This document shows, one piece after another, positions 54,640 to 64,000 of a DNA stretch of 64,000 bases. The notes under the pieces were generated by a model. It did not search any database. It worked only from the letters and a program-made list of their open reading frames with translations, and was not told the DNA's origin. Every line of letters starts with the position of its first letter. The first letter of the stretch is position 1. This DNA comes from Flavobacterium sp. SUN046. GTDB taxonomy: Bacteria; Bacteroidota; Bacteroidia; Flavobacteriales; Flavobacteriaceae. The position numbers were made by a program, and so were the translations under genes. The stretch is from positions 310,001-374,000 of the forward strand of contig NZ_JAPQNT010000001.1 of NCBI RefSeq assembly GCF_028867965.1, in the 5' to 3' direction.

Positions 54640-54668
54640 CAAAAGTACATTTTCAAAAATTAAATCAA
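54640..54668 (-). promoter_or_regulatory. Promoter of the aldo/keto reductase gene
   Basis: On the minus strand TTG (54666-54668) lies 18 bases before TACTTTTG (54640-54647), 28 bases upstream of the ATG at 54611. Confidence 0.75.
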
Positions 54669-54750
54669 TTAATAACATTTGTTAAACAAAATAAAAATGT
54701 TAAATTTCAATAAATAAACTTTTACCTTTACTCTAAATTTAATCAAATTC

Positions 54751-55434
54751 ATGAAAGCATTATTACTTGAAGACGATCCAATACTTTCTAAAGAAGTTAT
54801 TAGTTTTCTTAAATCGATGAAAATCGAATGTGATGCTGTATTTGATGGTGAAATTTTCTTTCGTCAGCAAAAATTAGAAGCGTATGATATTTATCTTTTA
54901 GATATTAATGTGCCCAAATTAAACGGATTAGACGTTTGTAAACAAATAAGAGAAAATGATAAATCAACACCAATTTTAATGCTAACTGCTTATCGTGATA
55001 TTCAAGATAAAATGGATGCTTTTACCATTGGCGCCGATGATTATTTGGTAAAACCATTTCATTTTGACGAACTCTATATTAGAATTTTAGCACTTTTAAG
55101 ACGCAGTAACGTTCCACAAGAAAAGAAAGATATCATCACAATTAAAGATTTAGAAATTGATACTCAAGATTTAAAAGTTAAGCGAAATGGCGTTGCAATT
55201 GAACTTACGCCTAAAGAATATCAATTGTTATTAATTTTAGCCAAAGCTCACGGACGCGTTTTATCAAAACAAGCAATTTCTGAGCAAATTTGGGATGTTC
55301 ACTTTGACAGTAATTTGAATACAATAGAAGTTTACATCAATTTTTTAAGAAAGAAAATCGATAAAAATCACGAAGAAAAATTAATTCTTACGCGGCCTGG
55401 TTACGGATATTACATAAAAACTGGAGACGAGTGA
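54751..55434 (+). CDS. OmpR-family response regulator
   Basis: The 227-residue protein has a receiver domain with phospho-acceptor D51 (YLLDINVPKLNGLD) and lysine in DDYLVKPF. A winged-helix DNA-binding domain follows (LTPKEYQLLLILAKAHGRVLS, LNTIEVYINFLRKKI). It overlaps the sensor kinase gene by 4 bases (GTGA) and precedes an RND efflux operon, which it probably controls. Confidence 0.96.
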   Translation: MKALLLEDDPILSKEVISFLKSMKIECDAVFDGEIFFRQQKLEAYDIYLLDINVPKLNGLDVCKQIRENDKSTPILMLTAYRDIQDKMDAFTIGADDYLVKPFHFDELYIRILALLRRSNVPQEKKDIITIKDLEIDTQDLKVKRNGVAIELTPKEYQLLLILAKAHGRVLSKQAISEQIWDVHFDSNLNTIEVYINFLRKKIDKNHEEKLILTRPGYGYYIKTGDE

Positions 55435-56798
55435 CACTAAAAAGAAAAATAGCAGTAAATGTTTCAATTGCCTTTTCAATATTATTTGGATTGGCATCGA
55501 TTTTCATTTATTTGAGGTTTTCATCTTTTAGAAAAGAAGAATTCAAACAGCGTCTTGAAGAAAAAGCATTGACCACAACAAAGTTGCTTCTTGATGTAAA
55601 AAAAGTAGACAAAAAATTAATAAAGTTGATTGATGAAAATTCTATTAATAATTTTTACAACGAAAAAACACTAGTTTTTAATGATGATTTTACATTAATT
55701 TACAGTAGTGTTGGTGATGCCGAAATTAAATGGACTCCAAATGATTTAAAGCGATTAAGCACTGTAAAATCATTTTTTAAGTCAGATAATGAGCGTGATT
55801 TAGTTGGCATCAACTTCACATTTGAACAAGGAAATTATTATGTTCTTATCACTGCCGAAGATAAATATGGTTATTCTAAAATGGAATATTTGATGTACTC
55901 GTTAATCATCACTTTTTTTGTAAGCATCTTATTAGTTTGGGTTTTTACCTATTTATTTATCAAAAAACAACTTTCTCCGTTAGATACATTTGAAAAGAAA
56001 ATAACTTCAATTTCAGCCAATCAACTAAATGAGCATTTGGCAGAAAATGAAAATAATGACGAAATAAATTTATTAACCAAAGCGTTCAATCAAATGTTGG
56101 ATCGATTGGAAAATGCATTTGCTACCCAAAAAGAATTTACTTCCAACGCTTCTCATGAGTTGTACACACCGCTTACGCGAATATCTTTTCAGTTGGAAAA
56201 CCTCATCAATACTCAAAAACATTCAGAGACTACTCTAGAATATCTGAAAAGTATCAATAACGATGTGCATCAAATTGCCGATTTAATTAATTCATTGCTT
56301 CTTTTAGCCAAAGTAAATAAGGAAGAAATGGGTAAAAAATTCAAAAAAATTAGAATTGACGAAGTAATATTCGATACCTATGAACAAGTAAAAAAAATCA
56401 ATACTAATTTTAATTTAGATTTTGATATTCAAATTGCTGATGAAATTGAAAATCCGATGGAAGTTTTGGGTTCCAAATCACTATTGAAAATTGCATTTAC
56501 TAATTTATTGAAAAATGCCTATCTTTATTCTTCCAACAATAAAGCAAGTGTTGTTATTAATCAAACCGAGCAACAACAGATTATTGTTTTAATACAAAAT
56601 CAAGGAAAAACAATAACAAATACCGAATTAAATAAGATTTTCGAGCCATTTACTCGTGGTGAAAACTCAATTCACATTCAAGGCTCGGGTTTAGGATTGC
56701 CAATTGTAAAACGCATTTTAGATTATCACAATGCAACTATTACTTACAATTCGCCCAATGAAAACACCAATGAATTCAAGGTAACTTTTTCGATTTAA
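55431..56798 (+). CDS. Sensor histidine kinase
   Basis: The 455-residue protein has two membrane segments (about residues 8-28 and 150-180) around a periplasmic sensor region and a HAMP linker. The phospho-acceptor H242 lies in NASHELYTPLTRI; the common arginine of HELRTPL is tyrosine here. The ATPase has N-box LLKNAYLYS and G-box GSGLGLPIVKRIL. It starts at GTG overlapping the response regulator stop, a clear translationally coupled pair. The signal is unknown, but the RND pump downstream suggests metals or toxic compounds. Confidence 0.94.
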   Translation: MTLKRKIAVNVSIAFSILFGLASIFIYLRFSSFRKEEFKQRLEEKALTTTKLLLDVKKVDKKLIKLIDENSINNFYNEKTLVFNDDFTLIYSSVGDAEIKWTPNDLKRLSTVKSFFKSDNERDLVGINFTFEQGNYYVLITAEDKYGYSKMEYLMYSLIITFFVSILLVWVFTYLFIKKQLSPLDTFEKKITSISANQLNEHLAENENNDEINLLTKAFNQMLDRLENAFATQKEFTSNASHELYTPLTRISFQLENLINTQKHSETTLEYLKSINNDVHQIADLINSLLLLAKVNKEEMGKKFKKIRIDEVIFDTYEQVKKINTNFNLDFDIQIADEIENPMEVLGSKSLLKIAFTNLLKNAYLYSSNNKASVVINQTEQQQIIVLIQNQGKTITNTELNKIFEPFTRGENSIHIQGSGLGLPIVKRILDYHNATITYNSPNENTNEFKVTFSI

Positions 56799-56907
56799 GT
56801 TTTTTTTAAGGTCATTTTAAACGCAATTTTAAGATTGGGTTTGCACTTTTGCAGTGTTAAAATCATCAAACCACTCGTTTATGATTACAATCTTAAATAG
56901 TAAACCC

Positions 56908-57990
56908 ATGAAAAAAACTGCATTCCTACTAAGTTTATGTGCCTTAACTTACTTAACAAGTTGCACGAATAAGAAAAAAGAAGAAACTGAAATTGCGGAA
57001 TACACCGTTACAAATCCGGTTATAAAAGACACCACTTTTACAAAAGAATATATTGCACAAATTCAATCGTTGCAAAATGTTGAAATTAGAGCACAAGAAA
57101 AAGGATATCTTGAAACATTGCATGTTGATGAAGGTCAATCGGTTAAATCAGGACAATTATTATTTAGCATAATGCCTAATTTGTATCAAGCAGATTATTT
57201 AAAAGCCAAAGCAGATGCAAGAGTTGCAGAAATAGAATTTCAAAACACCAAAACTTTAGCTGATAAAAATATTGTTTCTAAATCGGAATTGGCAATGTCT
57301 AAAGCTAAACTTGATGGCGCAAATGCTGATTTAGCTATGGCGCAAACACATTTATCTTTTACTAAAATAACGGCTCCATTTGACGGAACTATTGATAGAA
57401 TTTTATTTAAAAAAGGAAGCTCAATTGATGAAGGAACCGTTTTAACTAAAATTTCTAACAACAAAGAAATTTATGCTTATTTCAATATGTCAGAAGTTGA
57501 ATATTTAGATTATAAAGCTAGGGCTAAAAACGATATCAATAATAATGCAGGTTTGTTACTTTCTAATGGAGACAAGTTTAACCATCAAGGAAGAATTGAA
57601 ACTATTGAAAGTGAATTTGATAATGAAACTGGAAACATAGCTTTTAGAGCAAAATTTCCAAATAGTGAATTACTTTTAAAAAATGGTGAAACTGGAAAAG
57701 TGCAATTAACGGTTCCGTTAAAAAATGCTTTGATGATTCCACAAAAAGCAACTTTTGAAATTCAAGACAAAATTTATGTTTACGTAATGGACAAAGACAA
57801 TGTTGTTCACTCAAGAAATATTGTTGTAAAACAAAGGTTATCGAATGTTTATATCATTCAATCAGGACTTTCGGCTAACGATAAAATTCTTGTAGATGGA
57901 ATTCAAACGGTTAAAGAAGACGAAAAAATCAAACCAAAAGTAGTTTCGGCTAATGAAATTTTCAACACTTTAGAATTAATCAAACAATAG
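56908..57990 (+). CDS. RND efflux periplasmic adaptor (membrane fusion protein)
   Basis: The 360-residue lipoprotein (lipobox LTSC, C19) has two lipoyl halves (EKGYLETLHVDEGQSVKSGQLLF and SFTKITAPFDGTIDRILFKKG). They flank a helical hairpin (residues about 85-135), followed by beta-barrel and membrane-proximal domains. It bridges the permease and the outer membrane channel. The ATG at 56908 is chosen over an in-frame GTG at 56854, because only from 56908 does the product begin with a lipoprotein signal. The gap before it holds CACTTTTG, one base off the -7 consensus. Confidence 0.94.
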   Translation: MKKTAFLLSLCALTYLTSCTNKKKEETEIAEYTVTNPVIKDTTFTKEYIAQIQSLQNVEIRAQEKGYLETLHVDEGQSVKSGQLLFSIMPNLYQADYLKAKADARVAEIEFQNTKTLADKNIVSKSELAMSKAKLDGANADLAMAQTHLSFTKITAPFDGTIDRILFKKGSSIDEGTVLTKISNNKEIYAYFNMSEVEYLDYKARAKNDINNNAGLLLSNGDKFNHQGRIETIESEFDNETGNIAFRAKFPNSELLLKNGETGKVQLTVPLKNALMIPQKATFEIQDKIYVYVMDKDNVVHSRNIVVKQRLSNVYIIQSGLSANDKILVDGIQTVKEDEKIKPKVVSANEIFNTLELIKQ

Positions 57991-58016
57991 AAATTTAATC
58001 ATTTAAAGAAAGTATT

Positions 58017-61000
58017 ATGTTTAATAAATTCATACAAAGACCAGTTCTTTCTATTGTTATCTCACTTATAATTGTGTTTTTAGGTGGCTTGGCATTGGTG
58101 CAATTACCTATTACACAATTTCCATCGATATCACCTCCAAAAGTTAATATTGTTGCCGAATATCCTGGTGCGAACGGAGAATTAATGATTAAATCGGTAG
58201 TAATTCCATTAGAAAGAGCCATTAATGGTATTCCTGGAATGAAATACATTGCATCTGATGCTGGAAATGATGGTGAAGCCTCTATTCAAGTAGTATTTGA
58301 ATTGGGAACAGATCCTAATATTGCAGCAGTTAACGTTCAAAACCGTGTGGCTGCTGTTGTTAATAAACTTCCTCCAATTGTGGTTCGTGAAGGTGTTAAG
58401 ATTACTCGTGAAGAATCTAACATGTTGTTATACATTAATTTATACAGTAAAGATCCTAACTTAGATGTGAATTTTCTTTACAATTACGCCGACATAAATA
58501 TGCTTTCTGAATTGAAACGTGTTGACGGAGTTGGGTTTGCCGATGTGCTTGGAGACAGAGAATATTCTATGCGTGTTTGGTTAAAACCTGACAGAATGTT
58601 GGCTTACAAAGTTTCATCAGAAGAAGTAATGAAAGCTCTTGACGACCAAAGTTTTGAAGCATCGCCTGGACGATTAGGTGAAAGTTCTGGGAAAAAATCG
58701 CAAGCGTTTGAATATGTTTTAAAATATCCAGGTCGTTATACCACTAAAGAACAATATGAAAACATTGTAATTCGTTCCAATTCAAACGGAGAATTACTTC
58801 GATTAAAAGATGTAGCTCAAATTGAATTCGGAAATGCTTATTACAATTTATATTCTAAATTAAACGGAAAACCGTCTGCGGCAATTGTAATCAAACAATC
58901 TTACGGAAGTAATGCCAGTAAAGTAATTGAAAATGTAAAAAAGAAATTAGAAGAAATTAAAGCTGAATCTTTTCCTAAAGGAATGGACTACGAAATTGGT
59001 TATGATGTATCTAAATTTTTGGATGCTTCTATAGAAAAAGTAATTCACACCTTAGTCGAAGCCTTTTTACTAGTTTCTTTAGTTGTATTTATTTTCTTAG
59101 GCGATTTTCGTTCTACTTTAATTCCAGCTATTGCCGTTCCGGTTTCGTTAATTGGTACGTTCTTTTTCATGCAATTATTCGGAATTACAGTTAACTTAAT
59201 CACACTTTTTGCGTTAGTTTTAGCGATTGGGATTGTGGTTGATGATGCCATAGTCGTCGTCGAGGCTGTACACGCCAAGATGGAAGAATTTCACGTCAGT
59301 CCGTTGGAAGCTACAAAACTTGCAATGAAAGATATTGGTGGAGCAATTATAGCAATCACGTTAGTAATGGCAGCTGTATTTATTCCAGTATCGTTTATGT
59401 CTGGACCAGTTGGTATATTTTACAGACAATTCTCTGTAACAATGGCTACTGCAATTATCTTATCAGGAATTGTTGCACTTACTTTCACACCTGCTTTGTG
59501 TGCAATGATGTTAAAAAACAATCATGGCAAAGAGAAAAAGAAAACTATTTTAAATAAATTATTAGCCGGATTTAATAATTGGTTCAATAGTTTACAAGAT
59601 AAGTATCAAAAAATAGTTAGCATTATTGTAAACAGAAGAGTAATTACTTTATTGGTTCTTTTAGCATTTTGTTTAGGAACTTGGGGAATAAGTTCTACTG
59701 TTCCGTCTGGATTTATACCTAATGAAGATCAAGGACTTTTCTATGCTATTATTCAAACACCGCCAGGTTCTACGTTAGAAAGAACCGATGAAATTGCAGA
59801 TGAATTGCAAAGAATTGCTACTAAAATGGACGAAGTTAAATCGGTTTCAACGATGTCTGGTTATGAGATTCTATCTGAAGGAACTGGTTCTAATACCGGA
59901 AGTTGCCTTGTAAATCTTAAAAATTGGGATGAAAGAAAACACACTTCACAAGAAGTAATGGACGAATTGGAGGAAAAAGCCAAAAATATTAAAGGCGCAA
60001 CAATCGAATTTTTTCCACCGCCTGCAGTCCCTGGTTATGGTGCCGCTGGAGGATTTGAACTTCGTGTGGTTGACAAAATTGGTACTGGTGATTTCAAAAA
60101 AATGGAAACTGTTACTAGAGATTTTGTTAAAGAATTGAGTAAAAGACCAGAACTTTCATCTGTATTTACTTTTTACAGTGCAAGTTTTCCGCAATATATG
60201 TTGAAAGTTGATAATGATAAAGCACAACAAAAAGGTGTTTCTATAGCTGATGCAATGGACAATCTTTCGACTTTAATTGGTAGTAATTATGAAACTAGTT
60301 TTATTAAATACGACAGACAATATAAAGTGATGGTTCAAGCATTGCCACAATATCGTGCAATGCCAGATGATATTTTGAAACTTTATACTAAAAATGATCA
60401 AGGAGAAATGGTGCCTTATGGTGCTTTCATGAAAGTTGAAAAAGTATTTGGTCTGTCAGAAATTACTAGACACAATCTATACAATGCATCTGAAATAAGT
60501 GGTGGTCCAGCAGCTGGTTACAGTAGTGGAACAGCTCTTAAAACGGTAACCGAAGTAGCTGCCAAAACATTGCCTAAAGGATTTGGTATTGAATGGGCTG
60601 GTATCTCAATTGATGAATCTAGACAAGGAAATCAGGCGATTTATATTTTCTTAATTTCGTTAATATTCGTTTATTTAGTATTATCGGCACAATATGAAAG
60701 TTTCATGTTGCCGTTACCAATTATTTTTTCGTTACCTGTTGGTATTTTTGGAGCGTTCTTTTTGCTAAAAGTATTAGGATTAGAAAACAACATTTATGCA
60801 CAAATTGCCATGGTAATGTTAATTGGTATCTTGGGTAAAAATGCTGTATTGATTGTAGAATTTGCCGTTCAAAGGCATGCTGCTGGAAAAACTCCAAAAG
60901 AAGCGGCTATTGAAGGTGCAACGGCACGTTTACGCCCTATTTTAATGACTTCTTTTGCATTTATCGCAGGATTAATTCCGCTAGTAGTTGCCTCTGGACC

Positions 61001-61223
61001 AGGAGCAATTGGTAACCGAACCATTGGTGCGGCTGCCGCTGGAGGAATGCTTTTCGGAACAATATTTGGAGTTATAATCATTCCAGGATTGTATTATATT
61101 TTTGCTAAAATATCTGAAAAACATGTTCTTGTAGAAGGCGAAGAAGAAGGAACTTTGACAGAATATTTCAGAAATTATTTAAAAGGTATTTTCAAAATAA
61201 AAAAGATTAAAAAGAAAAAATAA
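58017..61223 (+). CDS. RND efflux permease (HAE1/AcrB type)
   Basis: The 1068-residue length is standard. The first helix follows MFNKFIQRPVLSIVIS. The proton-relay aspartate pair lies in ALVLAIGIVVDDAIVVVEAVHAKM (TM4), and GILGKNAVLIVEFAVQ is the TM10 partner with lysine. Two large periplasmic porter loops are present. It exports hydrophobic drugs or similar compounds using the proton gradient. It sits 26 bases after the adaptor and 18 before the outer membrane factor. Confidence 0.97.
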   Translation: MFNKFIQRPVLSIVISLIIVFLGGLALVQLPITQFPSISPPKVNIVAEYPGANGELMIKSVVIPLERAINGIPGMKYIASDAGNDGEASIQVVFELGTDPNIAAVNVQNRVAAVVNKLPPIVVREGVKITREESNMLLYINLYSKDPNLDVNFLYNYADINMLSELKRVDGVGFADVLGDREYSMRVWLKPDRMLAYKVSSEEVMKALDDQSFEASPGRLGESSGKKSQAFEYVLKYPGRYTTKEQYENIVIRSNSNGELLRLKDVAQIEFGNAYYNLYSKLNGKPSAAIVIKQSYGSNASKVIENVKKKLEEIKAESFPKGMDYEIGYDVSKFLDASIEKVIHTLVEAFLLVSLVVFIFLGDFRSTLIPAIAVPVSLIGTFFFMQLFGITVNLITLFALVLAIGIVVDDAIVVVEAVHAKMEEFHVSPLEATKLAMKDIGGAIIAITLVMAAVFIPVSFMSGPVGIFYRQFSVTMATAIILSGIVALTFTPALCAMMLKNNHGKEKKKTILNKLLAGFNNWFNSLQDKYQKIVSIIVNRRVITLLVLLAFCLGTWGISSTVPSGFIPNEDQGLFYAIIQTPPGSTLERTDEIADELQRIATKMDEVKSVSTMSGYEILSEGTGSNTGSCLVNLKNWDERKHTSQEVMDELEEKAKNIKGATIEFFPPPAVPGYGAAGGFELRVVDKIGTGDFKKMETVTRDFVKELSKRPELSSVFTFYSASFPQYMLKVDNDKAQQKGVSIADAMDNLSTLIGSNYETSFIKYDRQYKVMVQALPQYRAMPDDILKLYTKNDQGEMVPYGAFMKVEKVFGLSEITRHNLYNASEISGGPAAGYSSGTALKTVTEVAAKTLPKGFGIEWAGISIDESRQGNQAIYIFLISLIFVYLVLSAQYESFMLPLPIIFSLPVGIFGAFFLLKVLGLENNIYAQIAMVMLIGILGKNAVLIVEFAVQRHAAGKTPKEAAIEGATARLRPILMTSFAFIAGLIPLVVASGPGAIGNRTIGAAAAGGMLFGTIFGVIIIPGLYYIFAKISEKHVLVEGEEEGTLTEYFRNYLKGIFKIKKIKKKK

Positions 61224-61241
61224 TCATAACAATAGTTTAAA

Positions 61242-62675
61242 ATGAATCTAATATCAAAATATAACAAAATAGGTATTCTATTGTTAGTAATGACTTTAGC
61301 AAGTTGTAAGATGCTTGCTCCAGTTCAAAATATAGAAAAACCAAAAACACCCGAAGCATTTGTCGATTCTAAAGACACTGTCAACTCGGCAACTTTAAAA
61401 TGGTCAGCCTTTTTTCCGGATAAAAATTTAGACAGTTTAATTGATACTGCAATTAAAAACAACATCGACTTACAAATGACTATGCAAGACATAGAAATTG
61501 CAAGAAGTGAAGTGCGAATGAAAAAAGGATTGTTGTTGCCAACTGTTTCTGGTGGTTTAGCTGTAGGAAATGAAAAAGTTGGTCGATACACAAGTGCTGG
61601 TGCTGGTGATGCTTCTACAGAAATAACTCCCGGACATGAAGTTCCCGAATCGTTAAATGATTTTGCACTTGGAATTCATGCCAGTTGGGAAGTTGATATT
61701 TGGAAAAAACTGAGAAATTCTAAAAAGGCAGCAATGTCAAGATATCTTGGGACTATTGAAGGAAAGAATTTTGTGATAACTAATTTAGTTGCCGAAGTAG
61801 CCAATTCGTACTATGAATTACTTTCTTTAGACAATCAATTGGTTGTAATTAAAGAAACCATTGAGTTACAAAAAAATGCTTTAGAGATTGTAAAAGTTCA
61901 AAAAGAAGCTGCAAGAGTAAGTGAATTGGGTGTAAAAAAATATGAAGCCGAAGTATTGAATTCTCAAAGTTTAGAGTTTGATATTCTACAACAAATTAAA
62001 GAAAATGAAAACAAAATCAACTTTTTATTAGGTCGTTTTCCGCAACCAATTGTTAGAGATAAAGCAGTTTTTGAAAGTCAAGTGCCTCAACAAATTCAAT
62101 CTGGAATTCCTTCACAAATGTTGGTGAATCGTCCTGATATCAAACAAGCTGAATTGGAATTATTTGCATCAAAATGTGATGTTAAAGCTGCACAAGCCGA
62201 ATTTTATCCATCATTTAATATTTCTGGCGGATTAGGATTTCAAGCTTTCAAACCATCTTATTTATTTACTGCGCCAGAATCGATTGCTTACTCATTACTT
62301 GGAGAATTAACAGCGCCATTAATCAACAGAAATGCCATAAAAGCAGAATTCAATAAAGCAAAAGCATTTCAAGTACAAGCAATGTACAATTATCAAAAAA
62401 CAATTTTAAATGGTTATGTTGAAGTTTCCAATGAATTGTCAAACATTAAAAATTTGCAACAATTGTATGATTTAAAAAACAAAGAAGTACAAGCACTGAA
62501 CAGTTCGATTTCAATTTCAAATGATTTATTTAAGTCAAGCAAAGTAGATTATTTTGAAGTTTTAATGACGCAACGCGATGCGCTTTCTTCAAAACTAGAA
62601 TTAATTGAAGCTAAAAAACGACAATTTAACGCTGTGATAAATGTTTACCGTGCCTTAGGTGGCGGTTGGAAATAA
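61242..62675 (+). CDS. RND efflux outer membrane factor (TolC/OprM family)
   Basis: The 477-residue lipoprotein (LASC lipobox, C22) has two outer-membrane-efflux repeats (DSLIDTAIKNNIDLQMTMQD to about residue 225, then LVNRPDIKQAELELFASKCDVKAA onward). This is the NodT/OprM type. It completes the tripartite pump with the two upstream genes. A strong terminator follows. Confidence 0.95.
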   Translation: MNLISKYNKIGILLLVMTLASCKMLAPVQNIEKPKTPEAFVDSKDTVNSATLKWSAFFPDKNLDSLIDTAIKNNIDLQMTMQDIEIARSEVRMKKGLLLPTVSGGLAVGNEKVGRYTSAGAGDASTEITPGHEVPESLNDFALGIHASWEVDIWKKLRNSKKAAMSRYLGTIEGKNFVITNLVAEVANSYYELLSLDNQLVVIKETIELQKNALEIVKVQKEAARVSELGVKKYEAEVLNSQSLEFDILQQIKENENKINFLLGRFPQPIVRDKAVFESQVPQQIQSGIPSQMLVNRPDIKQAELELFASKCDVKAAQAEFYPSFNISGGLGFQAFKPSYLFTAPESIAYSLLGELTAPLINRNAIKAEFNKAKAFQVQAMYNYQKTILNGYVEVSNELSNIKNLQQLYDLKNKEVQALNSSISISNDLFKSSKVDYFEVLMTQRDALSSKLELIEAKKRQFNAVINVYRALGGGWK

Positions 62676-62728
62676 TATGTTTTAAAATATAATACTTGAG
62701 TATCGAGTTAGTAGTTTTTACTCAATGA

Positions 62729-62760
62729 AAAAGGTTCTAAGTTTGCGCTTAGAACCTTTT
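62729..62760 (+). terminator. Terminator of the RND efflux operon
   Basis: AAAAGGTTCTAAG pairs perfectly with CTTAGAACCTTTT around a six-base loop. Nothing else is seen in 62676-62847. Confidence 0.92.
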
Positions 62761-62847
62761 GGTATTTAGGGTTTTTATATAATTGGAATTAAAAAAAGTG
62801 AAGTTTTTAGTTTTAAAATATCCGAAAAATTTAATTAATTACTTTTT

Positions 62848-63657
62848 TTAATGATTTTGTAAATACCAACAAATATAATCTTCAGTAATTCGATTTAAAT
62901 CGAATGCTTTAAATGTAATTGACTCTTTTGGAATTATTTCACGAACAACTTCGTTTGCTAATAAATTTACAAAACCATAACTAACTATAAAATTTTTATT
63001 ATACCACTTTATAATAGGTTGTCCTATTTTATTATTAGTGTATGAAAATTCATAAGTAACACTATTTTCTTCTGAGTATAAAGTAATTCTGGCCATTTTC
63101 CAATATCCAATAACTAGCATTTGTTTAGATGATAAATTTAAAGATGAAATAAACTTATCAAATTTATCAAATTGTTTTATTGAGTCAATTACATGATTTC
63201 TATATTCACAATCAAACAGTCCGTAACAATCAATCTTATAATTCAAGCCAATTCTTCGAGCCAATTTTTTTATTTGTCTTTTGGTTGGCATATTTAATCT
63301 TGACTTTAGAAATTCAAAAGAGAAATTTTCCTTATTTGAATTTACATTAACTATTAAATCAGTAATAAGGTTTGAATCAATTTCTTTATTACGTTTCTTT
63401 ACTAATGAATCTTGACTAAATATTGTTGCTTTTTTTCGTGATTTTGACCAAAATTTTTTATACTTTAATAAAAAGAAAGTTTCGGATTCAGATTTCTCTA
63501 AAGTAAATAATTCTGACCTAGAATAAATACCGTTTTGGGGAAAACACTGATTTCCATAACCATAAAAAATCTCAATTTTTTTTATTGTATCAAGGGTTTG
63601 TCCAGAACTAATTGTTGTACAAAAGATGAAATAAAAGAGAAGTTTTTTCATTGTCAT
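62848..63657 (-). CDS. Hypothetical secreted protein
   Basis: The 269-residue protein starts with a signal peptide (MKKLLFYFIFCTTISSGQ at residues 3-20; a second in-frame ATG at 63651 would give the tidier start). The mature region is lysine-rich with a mixed alpha/beta look and few cysteines (KIDCYGLFDCEY). I recognise no family. It precedes no close partner; the OmpA-family gene upstream ends 44 bases away. Confidence 0.75.
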   Translation of the reverse strand: MTMKKLLFYFIFCTTISSGQTLDTIKKIEIFYGYGNQCFPQNGIYSRSELFTLEKSESETFFLLKYKKFWSKSRKKATIFSQDSLVKKRNKEIDSNLITDLIVNVNSNKENFSFEFLKSRLNMPTKRQIKKLARRIGLNYKIDCYGLFDCEYRNHVIDSIKQFDKFDKFISSLNLSSKQMLVIGYWKMARITLYSEENSVTYEFSYTNNKIGQPIIKWYNKNFIVSYGFVNLLANEVVREIIPKESITFKAFDLNRITEDYICWYLQNH

Positions 63658-63701
63658 GTATTCAAAAAATGTATGCTAACTTAAAACCTCAGTATCTCTA
63701 T

Positions 63702-64000
63702 CTACAAATCATTCAACATCTTAGAAATTTCATCTAATTTCGGAGTCAAAATAATTTCTATTCTTCGGTTTTTAGCTTTGCCTTCTGGTGTATCATTGCT
63801 CATTAATGGTGCAAATTCTCCACGACCAGCAGCGGTTAAATTTTGTTTATTTACGCCTTTGTTTTCTGAAAGAATATTTACAATTGCAGTAGCCCTTTTA
63901 GTAGATAAATCCCAGTTACTTTCAATTCCGCCACCAAGATTACCCATAATTTTATCGTCATCAGTATGACCTTCAATTAGTACTGATAAATCTGGATTTT
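63702..64000 (-). CDS. OmpA/MotB-family protein, C-terminal part (cut by window edge)
   Basis: The reading frame is open to the right edge, and about 99 C-terminal residues are visible. The OmpA-like peptidoglycan-binding core is clear: LSVLIEGHTDDD, then STKRATAIVNILSENKGV, LTAAGRGEFAPLMSNDTPEGK and NRRIEIILTP. It anchors the outer membrane to the cell wall by binding diaminopimelate. The N terminus, including any signal peptide or coiled coil, lies outside the window. Confidence 0.92.
   Translation of the reverse strand, partial: NPDLSVLIEGHTDDDKIMGNLGGGIESNWDLSTKRATAIVNILSENKGVNKQNLTAAGRGEFAPLMSNDTPEGKAKNRRIEIILTPKLDEISKMLNDL

Overview
The window is a low-GC chromosomal segment from a Flavobacteriaceae bacterium, most like Flavobacterium. 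The evidence is the -7 promoter element TAnnTTTG ahead of many genes (often with TTG about 17-19 bases upstream), the lack of Shine-Dalgarno sequences, several secreted proteins with type IX secretion (T9SS) sorting domains, a TonB receptor/lipase pair, and the DUF4270-glmS and dCMP deaminase-S41 peptidase neighbourhoods. No phage, plasmid, transposase or CRISPR array is visible. Most of the DNA is ordinary housekeeping and envelope content.

Layout. 0-7.7 kb: tRNA-Ala with a decayed duplicate of its 3' end and terminator; a DUF3109 protein; MarC, a tiny membrane protein and a minimal FAD protein; then a minus-strand run of HupE-like protein, dCMP deaminase, transglutaminase-like protein, S41 protease and an unknown protein; then a TerB-like protein. 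7.7-16.2 kb: three T9SS-exported metalloproteases, two of them tandem paralogues. 16.2-25.1 kb: ribF, a small membrane protein, bioB, an 1830-residue surface protein with a type C-like sorting domain, and recX. 25.1-30.2 kb: a minus-strand biotin cluster (bioF, bioD, bioA and a ketoacyl synthase) dense with repeats. 30.2-31.2 kb: a DUF2975 / HTH / GldL-like microprotein cassette. 31.2-33.1 kb: atpD-atpC. 33.3-37.7 kb: TonB-dependent receptor and SGNH lipase. 38-42.4 kb: glmS, DUF4270 lipoprotein and a half-length glycogen synthase-like protein. 42.5-51.6 kb: panC, panD, a YbhN-type membrane protein, an esterase-like protein lacking its nucleophile serine, radA, a GT51 transglycosylase and a DUF4139 protein. 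51.7-54.6 kb: sugar dehydrogenase, cupin and aldo/keto reductase. 54.7-62.7 kb: a two-component system followed by a complete RND efflux operon. 62.8-64 kb: a hypothetical protein and the end of an OmpA-family gene.

The most unusual layer is repetitive DNA in and around the biotin cluster and at other gene junctions. (a) Intergenic gaps are filled with degenerate arrays of 7-bp period (recX/ketoacyl synthase, bioA/bioD, atpD/atpC, cupin/aldo-keto reductase). (b) A GxxExxY (PD-(D/E)XK-like) gene sits between bioF and bioD, bounded by inverted arrays of 9-bp period that supply bioF's stop codon and reach bioD's start. (c) A short stem-loop with the fixed core TTCGACAGGCTCAG is inserted in frame in both bioF and the ketoacyl synthase gene; its stem sequence changes between copies while pairing is kept. 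All functional statements come from reading motifs by eye; no database search was run.
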